Program-made: the position numbers and the translations under genes
Origin: Lysobacterales bacterium
GTDB taxonomy: Bacteria > Pseudomonadota > Gammaproteobacteria > Xanthomonadales > Xanthomonadaceae
DNA length: 64,000 nt
Assembly: GCA_017302135.1 (NCBI GenBank)
Contig: JAFLDZ010000014.1
Location: forward strand, 25,565 to 89,564
Direction of reading: 5' to 3'
The notes under the pieces: model-generated
Seen by the model: only the letters and a program-made list of their open reading frames with translations
Databases searched by the model: none
What the model was told of the DNA's origin: nothing
In this document: piece by piece, positions 1 through 8,424 of the stretch
How positions within the stretch are numbered: the first letter of the stretch is position 1
Layout of the letters: every line of letters starts with the position of its first letter

Positions 1-1
1 G

Positions 2-349
2 GCGATGCTGATCCGCGGCCGCGCGCTGCTGACCATTGCGCAGATGGAACCGGCGCGCGAGACGATCATCGAAGCGATCTCGATCGCCCAGCTCAACGGC
101 ATGCGACTGAAGCGGATCTCGGGCTTGATCCTGCTGGTGGCGCTGATGGCACAGCGCGGCGAACACGAGCCGGCCCGGCGCCTGTTGCAGTCGGTGAAGC
201 TCGCGGCGAACCGAGCGCGATACGTACGCGCAGTCGCCGACATCGAGCGCCTGCAGCAGGCGATGGAGATCGAAGGCGGCGTGCCGCAGTGGGCCGGATT
301 CGTCTCCGACTTCGGCAGCACCGATCGCCGACGATCCACATTACGTTGA
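2..349 (+). CDS. C-terminal fragment of an unidentified helical-repeat protein
   Basis: The reading frame is open at the left edge, so only the last ~115 residues are visible. They are helical with alternating Ala/Leu/Arg pairs such as the stretch ending PARRLLQSVKLAA, which looks like one or two tetratricopeptide-type repeats, followed by a short polar tail. No catalytic motif is present and the protein family cannot be named from this piece. It runs rightward toward the leftward S41 peptidase gene, leaving a 68-base convergent gap with no obvious terminator hairpin. Confidence 0.55.
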   Translation, partial: AMLIRGRALLTIAQMEPARETIIEAISIAQLNGMRLKRISGLILLVALMAQRGEHEPARRLLQSVKLAANRARYVRAVADIERLQQAMEIEGGVPQWAGFVSDFGSTDRRRSTLR

Positions 350-417
350 GGCCCGTTCAAACGATCTTATTGAGAGCGGTCTGAACCTGTCCGCCCGCTG
401 CACCAGTGCCGCACTTT

Positions 418-1947
418 TCAATTTCTTTGAAACAGCTCGGCCTGTTCAATCCGCACAAGAATCGCCTCCAATGCGACATCGCGGCCAACTGCGATGCTGC
501 TCGCGCTTTCCGGTGCCGGCACATCCGGCAACAAACCCGCGTCCGGCGCCTGCTTTTCCGCGAACTGCGCGATCAGCGGCACATCCAGTTCGATTCCGGA
601 GCCCGGCAGGGTCATGAACAGGAACGCGCCGCCGTTGATGCCGCGCTGGTTGCCGCCGGTGGGTTCGCCGACCAGGATGCCTAGCCGCTGCTGCTGCACG
701 GTCTCGGCGAATTCGAAGGTCGCGGAACTGTTGTCGGGTCCGATCATCACCCAGACCCGTCCGCCGAAGCGCGGCGCTTTCGGTGCGATCACGACGCCTG
801 CTTCGGTGTCGTCGTATTTCGTCAGCCGGTAGAAGCCGTCGACCGGCCCGATCGCGGCGTCGCCCCAATCGTAGAAGCTGTCGTCCCACGTGGACAGGGC
901 CGGGCGCAATGCATCGGGTACGCGGCGGTAGCGCACGCTGCGGGTGGCGATGGAGACCGCTGTCGGCGCTTCGATGAGATGTGCGATCAGCGACTCGCCC
1001 ACGCCGGTACCGCCTTCGTTGCCGCGCAGATCGATCAGCAGATCGGTGGTCTGGTCATCGACAAGATTCCGGAACAGGCCGTCGACATACGCCTGCCAGT
1101 CCCATTCCGGATGCTGGTACGCCACCCAACTGGGCATGCGCAGCAGCGCGACGCCGGGTCTCGGCCGCTCAAGCGTCCAACCCAGCGGCGAGGCCGGGTC
1201 TGCTTTCCGATCGCGCGCCGCGTCTGCATCCGCGAACGCCATCATGCGCAGCTTCACGCTACGCGTTCTGGCGTCGCCGGGGGCCTGGTAGCGTACGCGC
1301 AGGCTGGGCGCGACCGCATGCGGATAGAGCAGCGGGTAGAACACATCGAAGGCTTCATAGCGGCCGCTGCCGATACGCTGCATGTCGGCGATCCGCTTGA
1401 AGTCGTTGTGGCCGTCAGCGCGCGCATAGGGCAGCAGACGGGCGAGGATGTCATGGGTAGGCACACCGTCCAGCGCAAGGATCCGCGTCCCCGGCGGCAG
1501 CGCGGCACCGGAGCCGAGATCGCGGGTCACGACCATCTCGCCGTCGATCCAGCGGAACAGCAGCGGCAATCGCGGGTGCTGCAACAGCGCCTGTTGCACG
1601 GCCTTGCCCTGATTGTAGAAATTGGCGTAGGTGTGGCCGCAGCGGATCTTCGCGGCGAATGCGGAATACGCCAGATAGGTTTGATCGAGCCGCTGCGGCG
1701 AGGCGAAACGCCGGCGCAGATCGGCGTAGGCATCGGCCAGTTCGGCATCGCTCAGATAGCGGTGCAGACCGGGGTGCAGTGCGGCGTAGCTGGTTTCGAG
1801 CACATCGACATCGCGCAGCAGCGCGGCGGACGCAATCGTCGGCAGGCGCTCCTGCCAGGGCTGCAGCTGCGCATCTTCGGCGGCCCATGCGGGCGGACCG
1901 GTGGCGATCAGCAGCAGGAAAACAATCGCGGTGCAGAACAAGCGCAT
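418..1947 (-). CDS. Secreted S41-family (C-terminal processing type) peptidase
   Basis: A 509-residue protein begins with a clear signal peptide (MRLFCTAIVFLLLIATG then AWA). The ATG at 1947 was chosen over one five codons upstream because GGAG lies eight bases before it. The C-terminal half carries S41 hallmarks: DLRGNEGGTG around residue 305, the nucleophile region GPDNSSATFEFAE around 400, and GEPTGGNQRG shortly after. It is expected to be an envelope serine peptidase with a Ser/Lys-type or tricorn-like active site; the substrate is unknown. It lies downstream of oleC on the same strand, where related genomes usually carry oleD. The family call is firm, the role is not. Confidence 0.85.
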   Translation of the reverse strand: MRLFCTAIVFLLLIATGPPAWAAEDAQLQPWQERLPTIASAALLRDVDVLETSYAALHPGLHRYLSDAELADAYADLRRRFASPQRLDQTYLAYSAFAAKIRCGHTYANFYNQGKAVQQALLQHPRLPLLFRWIDGEMVVTRDLGSGAALPPGTRILALDGVPTHDILARLLPYARADGHNDFKRIADMQRIGSGRYEAFDVFYPLLYPHAVAPSLRVRYQAPGDARTRSVKLRMMAFADADAARDRKADPASPLGWTLERPRPGVALLRMPSWVAYQHPEWDWQAYVDGLFRNLVDDQTTDLLIDLRGNEGGTGVGESLIAHLIEAPTAVSIATRSVRYRRVPDALRPALSTWDDSFYDWGDAAIGPVDGFYRLTKYDDTEAGVVIAPKAPRFGGRVWVMIGPDNSSATFEFAETVQQQRLGILVGEPTGGNQRGINGGAFLFMTLPGSGIELDVPLIAQFAEKQAPDAGLLPDVPAPESASSIAVGRDVALEAILVRIEQAELFQRN

Positions 1948-2029
1948 ACAACACTCCGGCAACGGACGAATACGGCGACAGCTTGAGGCCTTACGTCGAC
2001 GCCAGCCGGCCGGATGCAGGCCCAGCCGG

Positions 2030-3673
2030 TCAGCGCCTCTGTTTCGCCGCCCACAGCGCCAGCTTCTCCCGCCCGATCTTGGCGTTGTGGCGGATATCGA
2101 CCGGGAACGGCTTCGGATAAAGCAGAAAGGTCTGCACCTGCGCGGTGTGGACGAAACCTTCGCCCATGTGCCGCAGCTTCAGTTCAATCTGCTCCCAGTC
2201 CATCGCGGCCACGCCTTCGCGCAGTTCGACGCAGAGCACCGGGAGTTGTTCGCCGAATTCGCCGATGCCCACCAGCGCGGTGCGGCGCACGTCGGGATGC
2301 GCGTTGAACACCGGCTCGATCTGTTCGGTGCACAGCGTGGTGCGTTCGGTGACGACACGCTGGGTCTTGCGGCCGCAGAACCACAGCCGGCCTTCGCTGT
2401 CGTAATAACCGAGATCGCCCATGCGATGGACGATGCGCGTCGTGCCGTCGGGCAGGGTTTCGCGGATTTTTGCGGCGCGCGTGGCGGCGTCGCGATTGAA
2501 ATACGTATCGGTGGCGGTGGGTCCGGCAACGGTGATCTCGCCGACCAGTCCGCCCTGCGCGATCAGATCGTCGGACCATGCGTCGATGGCCTCGTCGTCG
2601 ACGCCGATCAATCGCACGTCGTTCGGCGGCACCGGACGGCCGACGCAGGTGCCGGCGCCCTGTTCGGTGCGCGTGCGCAGCGTCAGCAATTCACGACCTT
2701 CGATCACCGCGACCGGCAGGCATTCGGTGGCGCCGTACGGCGTCCAGAAATTCGCATCGGCCGGCAGCAGTCCGCGCAGCGTCGCGACCACCTCCGCCGG
2801 TACCGGCGCGCCGGCCGACATCACCGTTTTCAGACTTGGCAGCGGCTGGCCGTATTCGGCGAGCACGCGCATCAGCGCAGGCGAACCGAAGAGTTGGTCG
2901 ACGCCGAAACGCGCGATCGCCGCATGCAGCTTGCGCGGATCGGCCTTGGCGGGGTTGGTCGGGTCCATGTCGGGAATGATCGAGGTCACGCCGAACGCGG
3001 GGTCGAACAGCGCGAACGGCGGAAACGTCGGCAGATTCACGCCGCCGGGCACGACGCCGAAGGCCTCGCCCATCATCGCGATCTGCGCGACGAAATGCCG
3101 ATGGCGGTAGACCACGCCCTTAGGCACGCCGGTGGAGCCGCTGGTGAACAGCAGCGCGGCCATGTCGTCGGGCAGCGTATCGGCGAGCTGCGGACCGGCG
3201 TGCGCGCCAGCGGTTTCGACTTCGGCAAGCGTGGCGTCGGCGAACCACGGGCGCGCGCCAGTCGTGATCCGGATGCGCGCACTGCGCGCCCAGCCCAGCA
3301 AGGCGCGCGCGAACTGCGCCAGCGGAATGCCGATGAAGGCCTCGGCCTGCGCTTCGTCGAGGCACTGCTTCAAGGCGCGCTTGTCGATACCCGGATCGAC
3401 CAGCACCGGCACCGCGCCGGCCTTGAACAGCGCGAACATCAGCAGGAAGAATTCGGGCGTGGGTCGCACCATCAGCACCGTACGGGTGCCTCGGACGATG
3501 CCGCGCTTCGCCAGACCGGCGGCGATGGCATCGCTGCGCGCATCCAGTTCGGCGTAGGTCAATGCGATGTCGTAGCCGCCGCCGCGTCCGGGACAGCGCA
3601 TCGCCACCTGGTCGGGGCGTTCGCGCGCGAGGCGCGGGAGACTGGCGGCGATGTTGCAGGGTGTGGTCGTCAT
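2030..3673 (-). CDS. oleC: OleC, beta-lactone synthetase (AMP-dependent ligase family) of olefin biosynthesis
   Basis: This 547-residue ANL-superfamily enzyme has the phosphate-binding loop LLFTSGSTGVPKGV and the later TPYGATE motif. In the Ole pathway it converts the beta-hydroxy acid made by OleA/OleD into a beta-lactone using ATP; OleB then removes CO2 to give a long-chain alkene. The start at 3673 (MTTTPCNIAA) fits OleC proteins; an upstream ATG at 3745 would run through a palindromic repeat. OleB lies 1.8 kb upstream on the same strand, but a UbiM-like gene and a convergent cysteine-cluster gene intervene and OleA is 15 kb away. Identification rests on family pattern plus oleA and oleB in the window. 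Confidence 0.85.
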   Translation of the reverse strand: MTTTPCNIAASLPRLARERPDQVAMRCPGRGGGYDIALTYAELDARSDAIAAGLAKRGIVRGTRTVLMVRPTPEFFLLMFALFKAGAVPVLVDPGIDKRALKQCLDEAQAEAFIGIPLAQFARALLGWARSARIRITTGARPWFADATLAEVETAGAHAGPQLADTLPDDMAALLFTSGSTGVPKGVVYRHRHFVAQIAMMGEAFGVVPGGVNLPTFPPFALFDPAFGVTSIIPDMDPTNPAKADPRKLHAAIARFGVDQLFGSPALMRVLAEYGQPLPSLKTVMSAGAPVPAEVVATLRGLLPADANFWTPYGATECLPVAVIEGRELLTLRTRTEQGAGTCVGRPVPPNDVRLIGVDDEAIDAWSDDLIAQGGLVGEITVAGPTATDTYFNRDAATRAAKIRETLPDGTTRIVHRMGDLGYYDSEGRLWFCGRKTQRVVTERTTLCTEQIEPVFNAHPDVRRTALVGIGEFGEQLPVLCVELREGVAAMDWEQIELKLRHMGEGFVHTAQVQTFLLYPKPFPVDIRHNAKIGREKLALWAAKQRR

Positions 3674-3697
3674 CGCGGAATTGTAGCGGCCGTCCTC

Positions 3698-3794
3698 CGT
3701 AGGAGGGCCTTCAGGCCCGAGCGTTTCGACATCGAACGGCGACAACGATGTCCAGGGGTTCTCCGAAGAGCTCGGGCCTGAAGGCCCTCTTACG
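3698..3794. repeat. Dispersed palindromic intergenic repeat, copy A
   Basis: Two ~25-base arms (3698-3722 and 3770-3794) are near-perfect reverse complements built on GTAGGAGGGCCTTCAGGCCC. The same element recurs at 34266-34339, which marks it as a dispersed family, not a local hairpin. It lies between oleC and the divergent cysteine-cluster gene. Confidence 0.85.
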
Positions 3795-3828
3795 GGGTGC
3801 TTTGGGCCGTTACGCTCTAAGATCGCGT

Positions 3829-4188
3829 ATGCACCATCCCTGCCTCAGCTGCGGCGCCTGCTGCGCCCACTACCGCGTCAGCCTGCACTGGTCCGAAGCC
3901 GAGCCCGACCTCGGCGGACTGGTGCCGATCGCGCTCACCGAAACCTTCGGCGCGCATCAGCGCTGCATGCGCGGCACCTGGGCCGAGCGGCCGCACTGCA
4001 TCGCGCTGCAGGGCACAGTCGGCGAGTCGGTGTCCTGTTCGATCTACGACGCGCGCCCCGGCGCCTGCCGCGAGCTGCGGATGTCGTGGGAAGACGGCAC
4101 CCCGAATCCGCAGTGCGATCAGGCGCGCATCGCCTACGGTCTGGCGGTGCTGACGCGCGATGACGTCGACCGCGTGCTCGGGCGCTAA
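3829..4188 (+). CDS. YkgJ-family cysteine-cluster protein
   Basis: The protein has 119 residues when started at MHHPCLSCGACC; the longer frame upstream runs through the palindromic repeat and is unlikely. The N-terminal CxxCGxCC and later single Cys residues (SCSIYD, GACREL, NPQCDQ) match the YkgJ family, thought to bind zinc or an iron-sulfur cluster. No reaction is established. The 3' end overlaps the last four bases of the converging hydroxylase gene, and there is no room for a terminator between them. Confidence 0.85.
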   Translation: MHHPCLSCGACCAHYRVSLHWSEAEPDLGGLVPIALTETFGAHQRCMRGTWAERPHCIALQGTVGESVSCSIYDARPGACRELRMSWEDGTPNPQCDQARIAYGLAVLTRDDVDRVLGR

Positions 4189-5420
4189 CGCGGCATCGGA
4201 CGCAGTCGATCGACGAACTTGCGCAGCGGCGGCGGCCCGCGACGGCCGTCGTCGGTCAATCCGGCCATCACCATGCGCCGGAACGGGCCGATCCGCTGCG
4301 CGACCCGCAGCGCCGTGCGGCGGACGAATTTCGCCGGCACCGAATCGTCGGTGTACAGACCGGCGACCAGTTGGGTCGCGAGATACAGCGGACGCGTCGC
4401 ATGGCGGTGACCGCGTTCGTAACGTTCGAGCAGGCTGCGGCTCCAGAACGGTCGTCCGGCGCCGTGCGCTTCGCGGATCGCGCGCGCCAGCGCGTCCTGT
4501 CCCAGCAATCCGAAATTGAAACCGTGCGCAGTGACCGGATGCATGCCGACGGCGGCATCGCCGATGGTCGCGAACCGCTCGCTCACGAAACGCTGCGGAT
4601 ACACGCCGACCAGCGGATAGGCGCAGCACGGGCCGATGAAAGTCATCGCACCGAGCCGCTGCTGGAAGCGCCGGCTCATGTCCGCGCCGAATGTCTCCGC
4701 ATCCATCGCCTGCACGGTCAACGCCTCCTGATGTGGGAGAGTCAGCACCACCGATGAGGTGTGCGCATCGTGCAACGGCAGCAGCGCGAGCGTCTGCCCG
4801 TAATCGAACCATTCCCACGCGGTCTGCGCGTGTTCGCGTGCGTGGCGCACACGGCAGACCAGCATGGTCTTGCCGAAATCGCGCATCGTCGCGGGAATGC
4901 CCACCGCGCGTCGCGTTTCCGAGAAGCGGCTGTCGGCCGCAACGATCAGATCCGCCTGCAGGCACTCGCCGTTGTCGAGTCGCACTTCTGCGCCGTCGGC
5001 ATCGGTGTGCACGCCGATCACGCGCACGCCGTCGATCAGGGTCGCCTCGCCCGCCGCCTCCATCGCTTCGAAGGCGACGCGGCGGATTGCGCGATTCGGC
5101 ACCAGCCAACCGAGCTGCGGCTGACCGCTGTCTTCGTGGCGGAAGCGCAGGCCATCGGCGTCGCCGCCATCCAGCACCAGTGCATCGCTCAGCGTTGCGA
5201 TCTCGTCTTCGGCGAGGCGCTGCCACAGACCGAGTTCACGCATCAGCCGCTGCGAACGATGGGTCAGGGCGATCTCGCGACCGTCGTCGACGGGATCGAC
5301 CAGCGCCGCGCGCGGCTGGCGTTCGACCAGCGCCACCTTCAGGCCGCTGCCGGCGAGCGAACTGGCGAAACTCAGGCCGGCCGGACCGGCGCCGACCACC
5401 ACGATATCGAAACGGGACAT
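4185..5420 (-). CDS. ubiM: FAD-dependent aromatic hydroxylase, UbiH/COQ6 family, probably UbiM-like
   Basis: The 411-residue flavoprotein has an N-terminal dinucleotide-binding GAGPAG motif at residues ~10-15 and the second FAD motif GDAAVGMHPVTAHGFN near 290. That version of the motif, with MHPVTAHGFN instead of LHPxAGQGxN, is what I associate with the UbiM branch, which hydroxylates ring positions of the ubiquinone precursor. A general UbiH/VisC-type monooxygenase is the fallback call. Substrate position cannot be read from sequence. It is on the same strand as oleB, 90 bases downstream, and may be co-transcribed. Confidence 0.8.
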   Translation of the reverse strand: MSRFDIVVVGAGPAGLSFASSLAGSGLKVALVERQPRAALVDPVDDGREIALTHRSQRLMRELGLWQRLAEDEIATLSDALVLDGGDADGLRFRHEDSGQPQLGWLVPNRAIRRVAFEAMEAAGEATLIDGVRVIGVHTDADGAEVRLDNGECLQADLIVAADSRFSETRRAVGIPATMRDFGKTMLVCRVRHAREHAQTAWEWFDYGQTLALLPLHDAHTSSVVLTLPHQEALTVQAMDAETFGADMSRRFQQRLGAMTFIGPCCAYPLVGVYPQRFVSERFATIGDAAVGMHPVTAHGFNFGLLGQDALARAIREAHGAGRPFWSRSLLERYERGHRHATRPLYLATQLVAGLYTDDSVPAKFVRRTALRVAQRIGPFRRMVMAGLTDDGRRGPPPLRKFVDRLRPMPR

Positions 5421-5510
5421 GTCGCCCTCGCGGGTGCTGCGAAGGCCGCAGCTTAGGCAGTCGGCAGATCGATCGAATTGATCCGGGTCAACTCGCCGGA
5501 TGCCAGCGGC

Positions 5511-6416
5511 TCAGATCGGATGCGTGTCCAGGAATCTGCGCATCGCCGGCACCAGCACCTCGTGCTTGTCTTCCATCACGTAGTGACCGGCGTCCTCGAA
5601 CGCATGCGCCTCGGCGTCCGGCAGCGCGCGCTGGAAACCTTCGAGGAAATGGTGATCGAACACGAAATCGCGCAACCCCCAGCCGATGAACGCCGGGCGG
5701 TCGGCATAGGCCGGCAGACGTTTCGCGGAGGCATTCACCAGCGTCCACGCCGGATCGCCCTCGCTCAGCGGAATGTCCTGCACGAAGCGCAGGGTGGAGA
5801 TGCGGTTGGCCCAGGAATCGTAGGGCGCCTCGTAGGCGCGGCGGACGTCGGCGGGCATCTTGCGGATCACGCCGTCGCGCGCGGCGCCGGCCGAGAACGC
5901 ATTGAAGCCGCGAATCATCAGCGCACCCAGCGTCATGTCGCGGCCGAGCTTCAGCTGCCACGGCAGCGGCTTCGACGCCGGCAGCGGAAACGCGGCGGTG
6001 TTGGTGATCAGCAGCCGGCGCACCTGCGCCTCGTGGGCCAGCGCCCAACCGAATCCGATCATGCCGCCCCAGTCGTGCACCGCCATCGTCAACGGGCCGT
6101 CGACGCCGAGCGTATCGAGCAGACGGGTGAGATCGTCGACGCGCGACTGCAGGGTGTAGGTGTAGTCCTTGTCGCCGGGCTTGTCCGACAGCCCCATGCC
6201 GATGTGGTCCGGCACGATGCAGCGATATTTGTCCTTCAAGCCCAGCACCAGATGCCGCCAGTAGTAACTCCACGACGGATTGCCGTGCAGCATCAGCACG
6301 ATCTCGCCGTCGCGCGGGCCTTCGTCCAGATACGACATCCAGATACCGGGCCGCACTTCGAGGCGTTCGGGGGTGAAGGGGTAATCCGGGTAGCGGTCGG
6401 TCATGGGCGTGGTCAT
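5511..6416 (-). CDS. oleB: OleB, beta-lactone decarboxylase (haloalkane-dehalogenase-like alpha/beta hydrolase)
   Basis: A 301-residue alpha/beta hydrolase has the oxyanion HGNPSWSYYWR segment at ~44-54 and an aspartate nucleophile in VHDWGG (Asp ~115), as in haloalkane dehalogenases and OleB. OleB strips CO2 from the beta-lactone made by OleC to yield the cis-olefin. Starts at 6416 and 6404 are both possible; 6416 is preferred because it begins four bases after the stop of the upstream regulator gene, implying translational coupling. With oleC and oleA in the window, the Ole assignment is better than generic dehalogenase. Confidence 0.85.
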   Translation of the reverse strand: MTTPMTDRYPDYPFTPERLEVRPGIWMSYLDEGPRDGEIVLMLHGNPSWSYYWRHLVLGLKDKYRCIVPDHIGMGLSDKPGDKDYTYTLQSRVDDLTRLLDTLGVDGPLTMAVHDWGGMIGFGWALAHEAQVRRLLITNTAAFPLPASKPLPWQLKLGRDMTLGALMIRGFNAFSAGAARDGVIRKMPADVRRAYEAPYDSWANRISTLRFVQDIPLSEGDPAWTLVNASAKRLPAYADRPAFIGWGLRDFVFDHHFLEGFQRALPDAEAHAFEDAGHYVMEDKHEVLVPAMRRFLDTHPI

Positions 6417-6420
6417 TGGG

Positions 6421-7485
6421 TCAATTGGGATTGGTTGCGTTCTCATCGCGCAACACTTCCGCGCGACGGATCATCTGTTGCACTTCTGGCGTCGCATGGA
6501 TGTGTTCGAGTTCGATATCCGGATGCGCGTTTGCGAACACGCGAAAAATCTCGTCCGCAAAGGCCTGTCCGATTTTTTCCACGCTGGCGAAGTCGAAGAC
6601 GATATGCCGGAAACGATGCACGCCCTGCAGCACGCGTTTGGCCTGCGAGCGCGACATGAGGTTTTCGTCGCCCAGCTTGGCCATTCTGACCGGCACCACG
6701 GTCTTAGCGAACGCATACTCGTCCGGGCCGCTGGAATATTGCGCGAAGACTTCTTCCATCCGTCGCTTGGATTCCATCGATATGCACATCCGCACAATCG
6801 TGCTCATCTTCGTCTGCTGGATCAGAGGATTCGATTCTTCCAGCAAGATATCTTTTTCATGATTGGCATCATGGGAGAAGAGCAAACCTCCCGAGCTGAT
6901 CTGAAATGTATCGAACATTCTGGAGGTGAAGAAGATACCTTCTCCGGAGTGGCGGCTGGGGTCGGTGGTGAGTTTTCCTTTCGACAGTTCCAGCAAAGCC
7001 AGACGCTGGTCGGGCAGTTCGAGCGCCTTGGCAATTTTCGCGAAAATCCCGGCACCGTCGTCGCTCACGGCAAGCCTGAGACTTTCGCCGACCTGATGAA
7101 CACCCACAACGACTGCACTCCCTTCGGAATGATCGATCGCGTTGTTGACCATTTCGGTCAACCCGTATTGGGCGATTTCAAGCACGTTCTGGGGTGCGCT
7201 TCGCAGCATCGGCAACACGTCCTTGCGCCAGACGCGATCTTCTTCCAGACCTTCGCGCTCGTAGGCAAACAGCTGTACATGCTTTGGACCCGGGCGATAG
7301 ATGGGGCGCGTGGTCCCTTCTTTGACAAGCTGCCCTCTGGCAATGAGATTCCGTACACGGGCAACGACCGCGGTGCGGCTGACTTTGACTTCTTCCGCGA
7401 CCACCGCAACCAGATCACGCGGATGATCTCTGACCAGTTGAGTCAGGAAAACATCGATCATTGCTGAGCGGTCGGGACGTGGCAT
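6421..7485 (-). CDS. Winged-helix / HATPase / STAS-like (DUF4325-type) regulator
   Basis: The 354-residue protein has three parts. Residues ~1-70 form a winged-helix DNA-binding region (VSRTAVVARVRNLIARGQL). Residues ~85-190 carry a GHKL ATP-binding fold with LTEMVNNAIDHSEG (N box) and SDDGAGI (G1 box). Residues ~255-345 form a STAS-like domain (VFDFASVEKIGQAFADEIFR), comparable to the region named DUF4325. The set resembles an anti-sigma-type kinase fused to its own antagonist and a DNA reader. Targets are unknown. Its promoter carries a tandem 12-base palindrome-bearing repeat, and oleB follows after four bases. Confidence 0.75.
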   Translation of the reverse strand: MPRPDRSAMIDVFLTQLVRDHPRDLVAVVAEEVKVSRTAVVARVRNLIARGQLVKEGTTRPIYRPGPKHVQLFAYEREGLEEDRVWRKDVLPMLRSAPQNVLEIAQYGLTEMVNNAIDHSEGSAVVVGVHQVGESLRLAVSDDGAGIFAKIAKALELPDQRLALLELSKGKLTTDPSRHSGEGIFFTSRMFDTFQISSGGLLFSHDANHEKDILLEESNPLIQQTKMSTIVRMCISMESKRRMEEVFAQYSSGPDEYAFAKTVVPVRMAKLGDENLMSRSQAKRVLQGVHRFRHIVFDFASVEKIGQAFADEIFRVFANAHPDIELEHIHATPEVQQMIRRAEVLRDENATNPN

Positions 7486-7512
7486 GGCGGGATTGTAAAG
7501 TAAGGCAGCTGG

Positions 7513-7545
7513 ATTAAACAGTTTCAGGACAGAATTAAACAGTTT
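7513..7545 (-). promoter_or_regulatory. Tandem ATTAAACAGTTT operator candidate
   Basis: ATTAAACAGTTT occurs at 7513-7524 and 7534-7545, exactly 21 bases (two helical turns) apart. Each copy contains the palindrome AAAC-N-GTTT. On the minus strand the proximal copy overlaps a possible -35, with TACAAT a few bases before the ATG at 7485, which would make the transcript nearly leaderless. The adjacent winged-helix protein is the obvious candidate binder. Confidence 0.55.
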
Positions 7546-7718
7546 GGATGCGGGAAAGCCTCATTTCTTCACGATTGTCCATTTGAATCAACACCTTACG
7601 ATGCCCACTCAGGCCAAGCTGATCCGGTTCGATATCCCAATTGAACAGCGCATCAGCTGATCCGAACAACGATTCCGAGGCTGTCACAGGCGCAGCGCGA
7701 ACCGCCGCCGCCCCCAGC

Positions 7719-8417
7719 TCAGCCCTCGCCGGACGCGAATTTGCCCCACAGCCGCTCGAAATGCGCGCCGAAGCTGCGCACCAGCCGCGCGTCGTCGGTG
7801 ACCACCAGGTTCTCTTCGTTGCCGGTGCTGGCGCCCCGGGTCCAGTTGAAGCTGCCGCTGGCCAGGCGCGTGCCGTCGAACAGCGCGAACTTGTGGTGCA
7901 TGTGGAACGCGGTGTCGTCCAGGCGCACGTCGATGCCGCGATCGCGCAGCCGGATCACGTCGCTGCCGTCGTCGTGGATCTTGTGGTCGTCGCTGAGGAT
8001 GCGGATCTTCACGCCGCGTCGGTGCGCATCGACCAGCGCCTCGCACAGGCGGTCGTCGGAAATGGTGTAGACGCAGACGTCGATGACGCGCTTCGCGCCG
8101 AGGCACAGTTCGCGCAGCTTGCGCAGGCAATCGTCGCCGGGCGCGAAATAGGCCTGCGCTTCGATCACCGGCGGATCGGCGCCGGCATCCAGGGTCTTCA
8201 CCACCTGTTCCAGCCAGCGCAGCAAATCCAGGGGCACCGCATCGGGCTGCGACCAGCGTTCGCGCACCAGATCGAAGGCGCGGTTGCGCAGATAGCGGAC
8301 GCGATCCCGGCTCAGGCTCTCGCCGAGTTCGCGCAGCTCGATCTTCTCGTCGTTGTCGAGCACGGCATCGGCGGCGCTGTCGCGCAGGAGCCGGTCGAGT
8401 TCGGCGAAATCGATCAT
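7719..8417 (-). CDS. Phospholipase-D-family (single HKD motif) protein
   Basis: The 232-residue protein has one HKD motif, HHKFALFDGTRLASGSFNWT at ~178-197, so catalysis would need a homodimer, as in Nuc-type nucleases and mitochondrial PLD. The N-terminal ~90 residues are helical and charged with no signal peptide, so it probably acts in the cytoplasm as a phosphodiesterase or nuclease. It starts seven bases after the giant ATPase gene and is the last gene of the yjfI-pspA operon. Whether it acts on DNA, RNA or phospholipid cannot be decided from sequence. Confidence 0.85.
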   Translation of the reverse strand: MIDFAELDRLLRDSAADAVLDNDEKIELRELGESLSRDRVRYLRNRAFDLVRERWSQPDAVPLDLLRWLEQVVKTLDAGADPPVIEAQAYFAPGDDCLRKLRELCLGAKRVIDVCVYTISDDRLCEALVDAHRRGVKIRILSDDHKIHDDGSDVIRLRDRGIDVRLDDTAFHMHHKFALFDGTRLASGSFNWTRGASTGNEENLVVTDDARLVRSFGAHFERLWGKFASGEG

Positions 8418-8424
8418 GGCGTGC

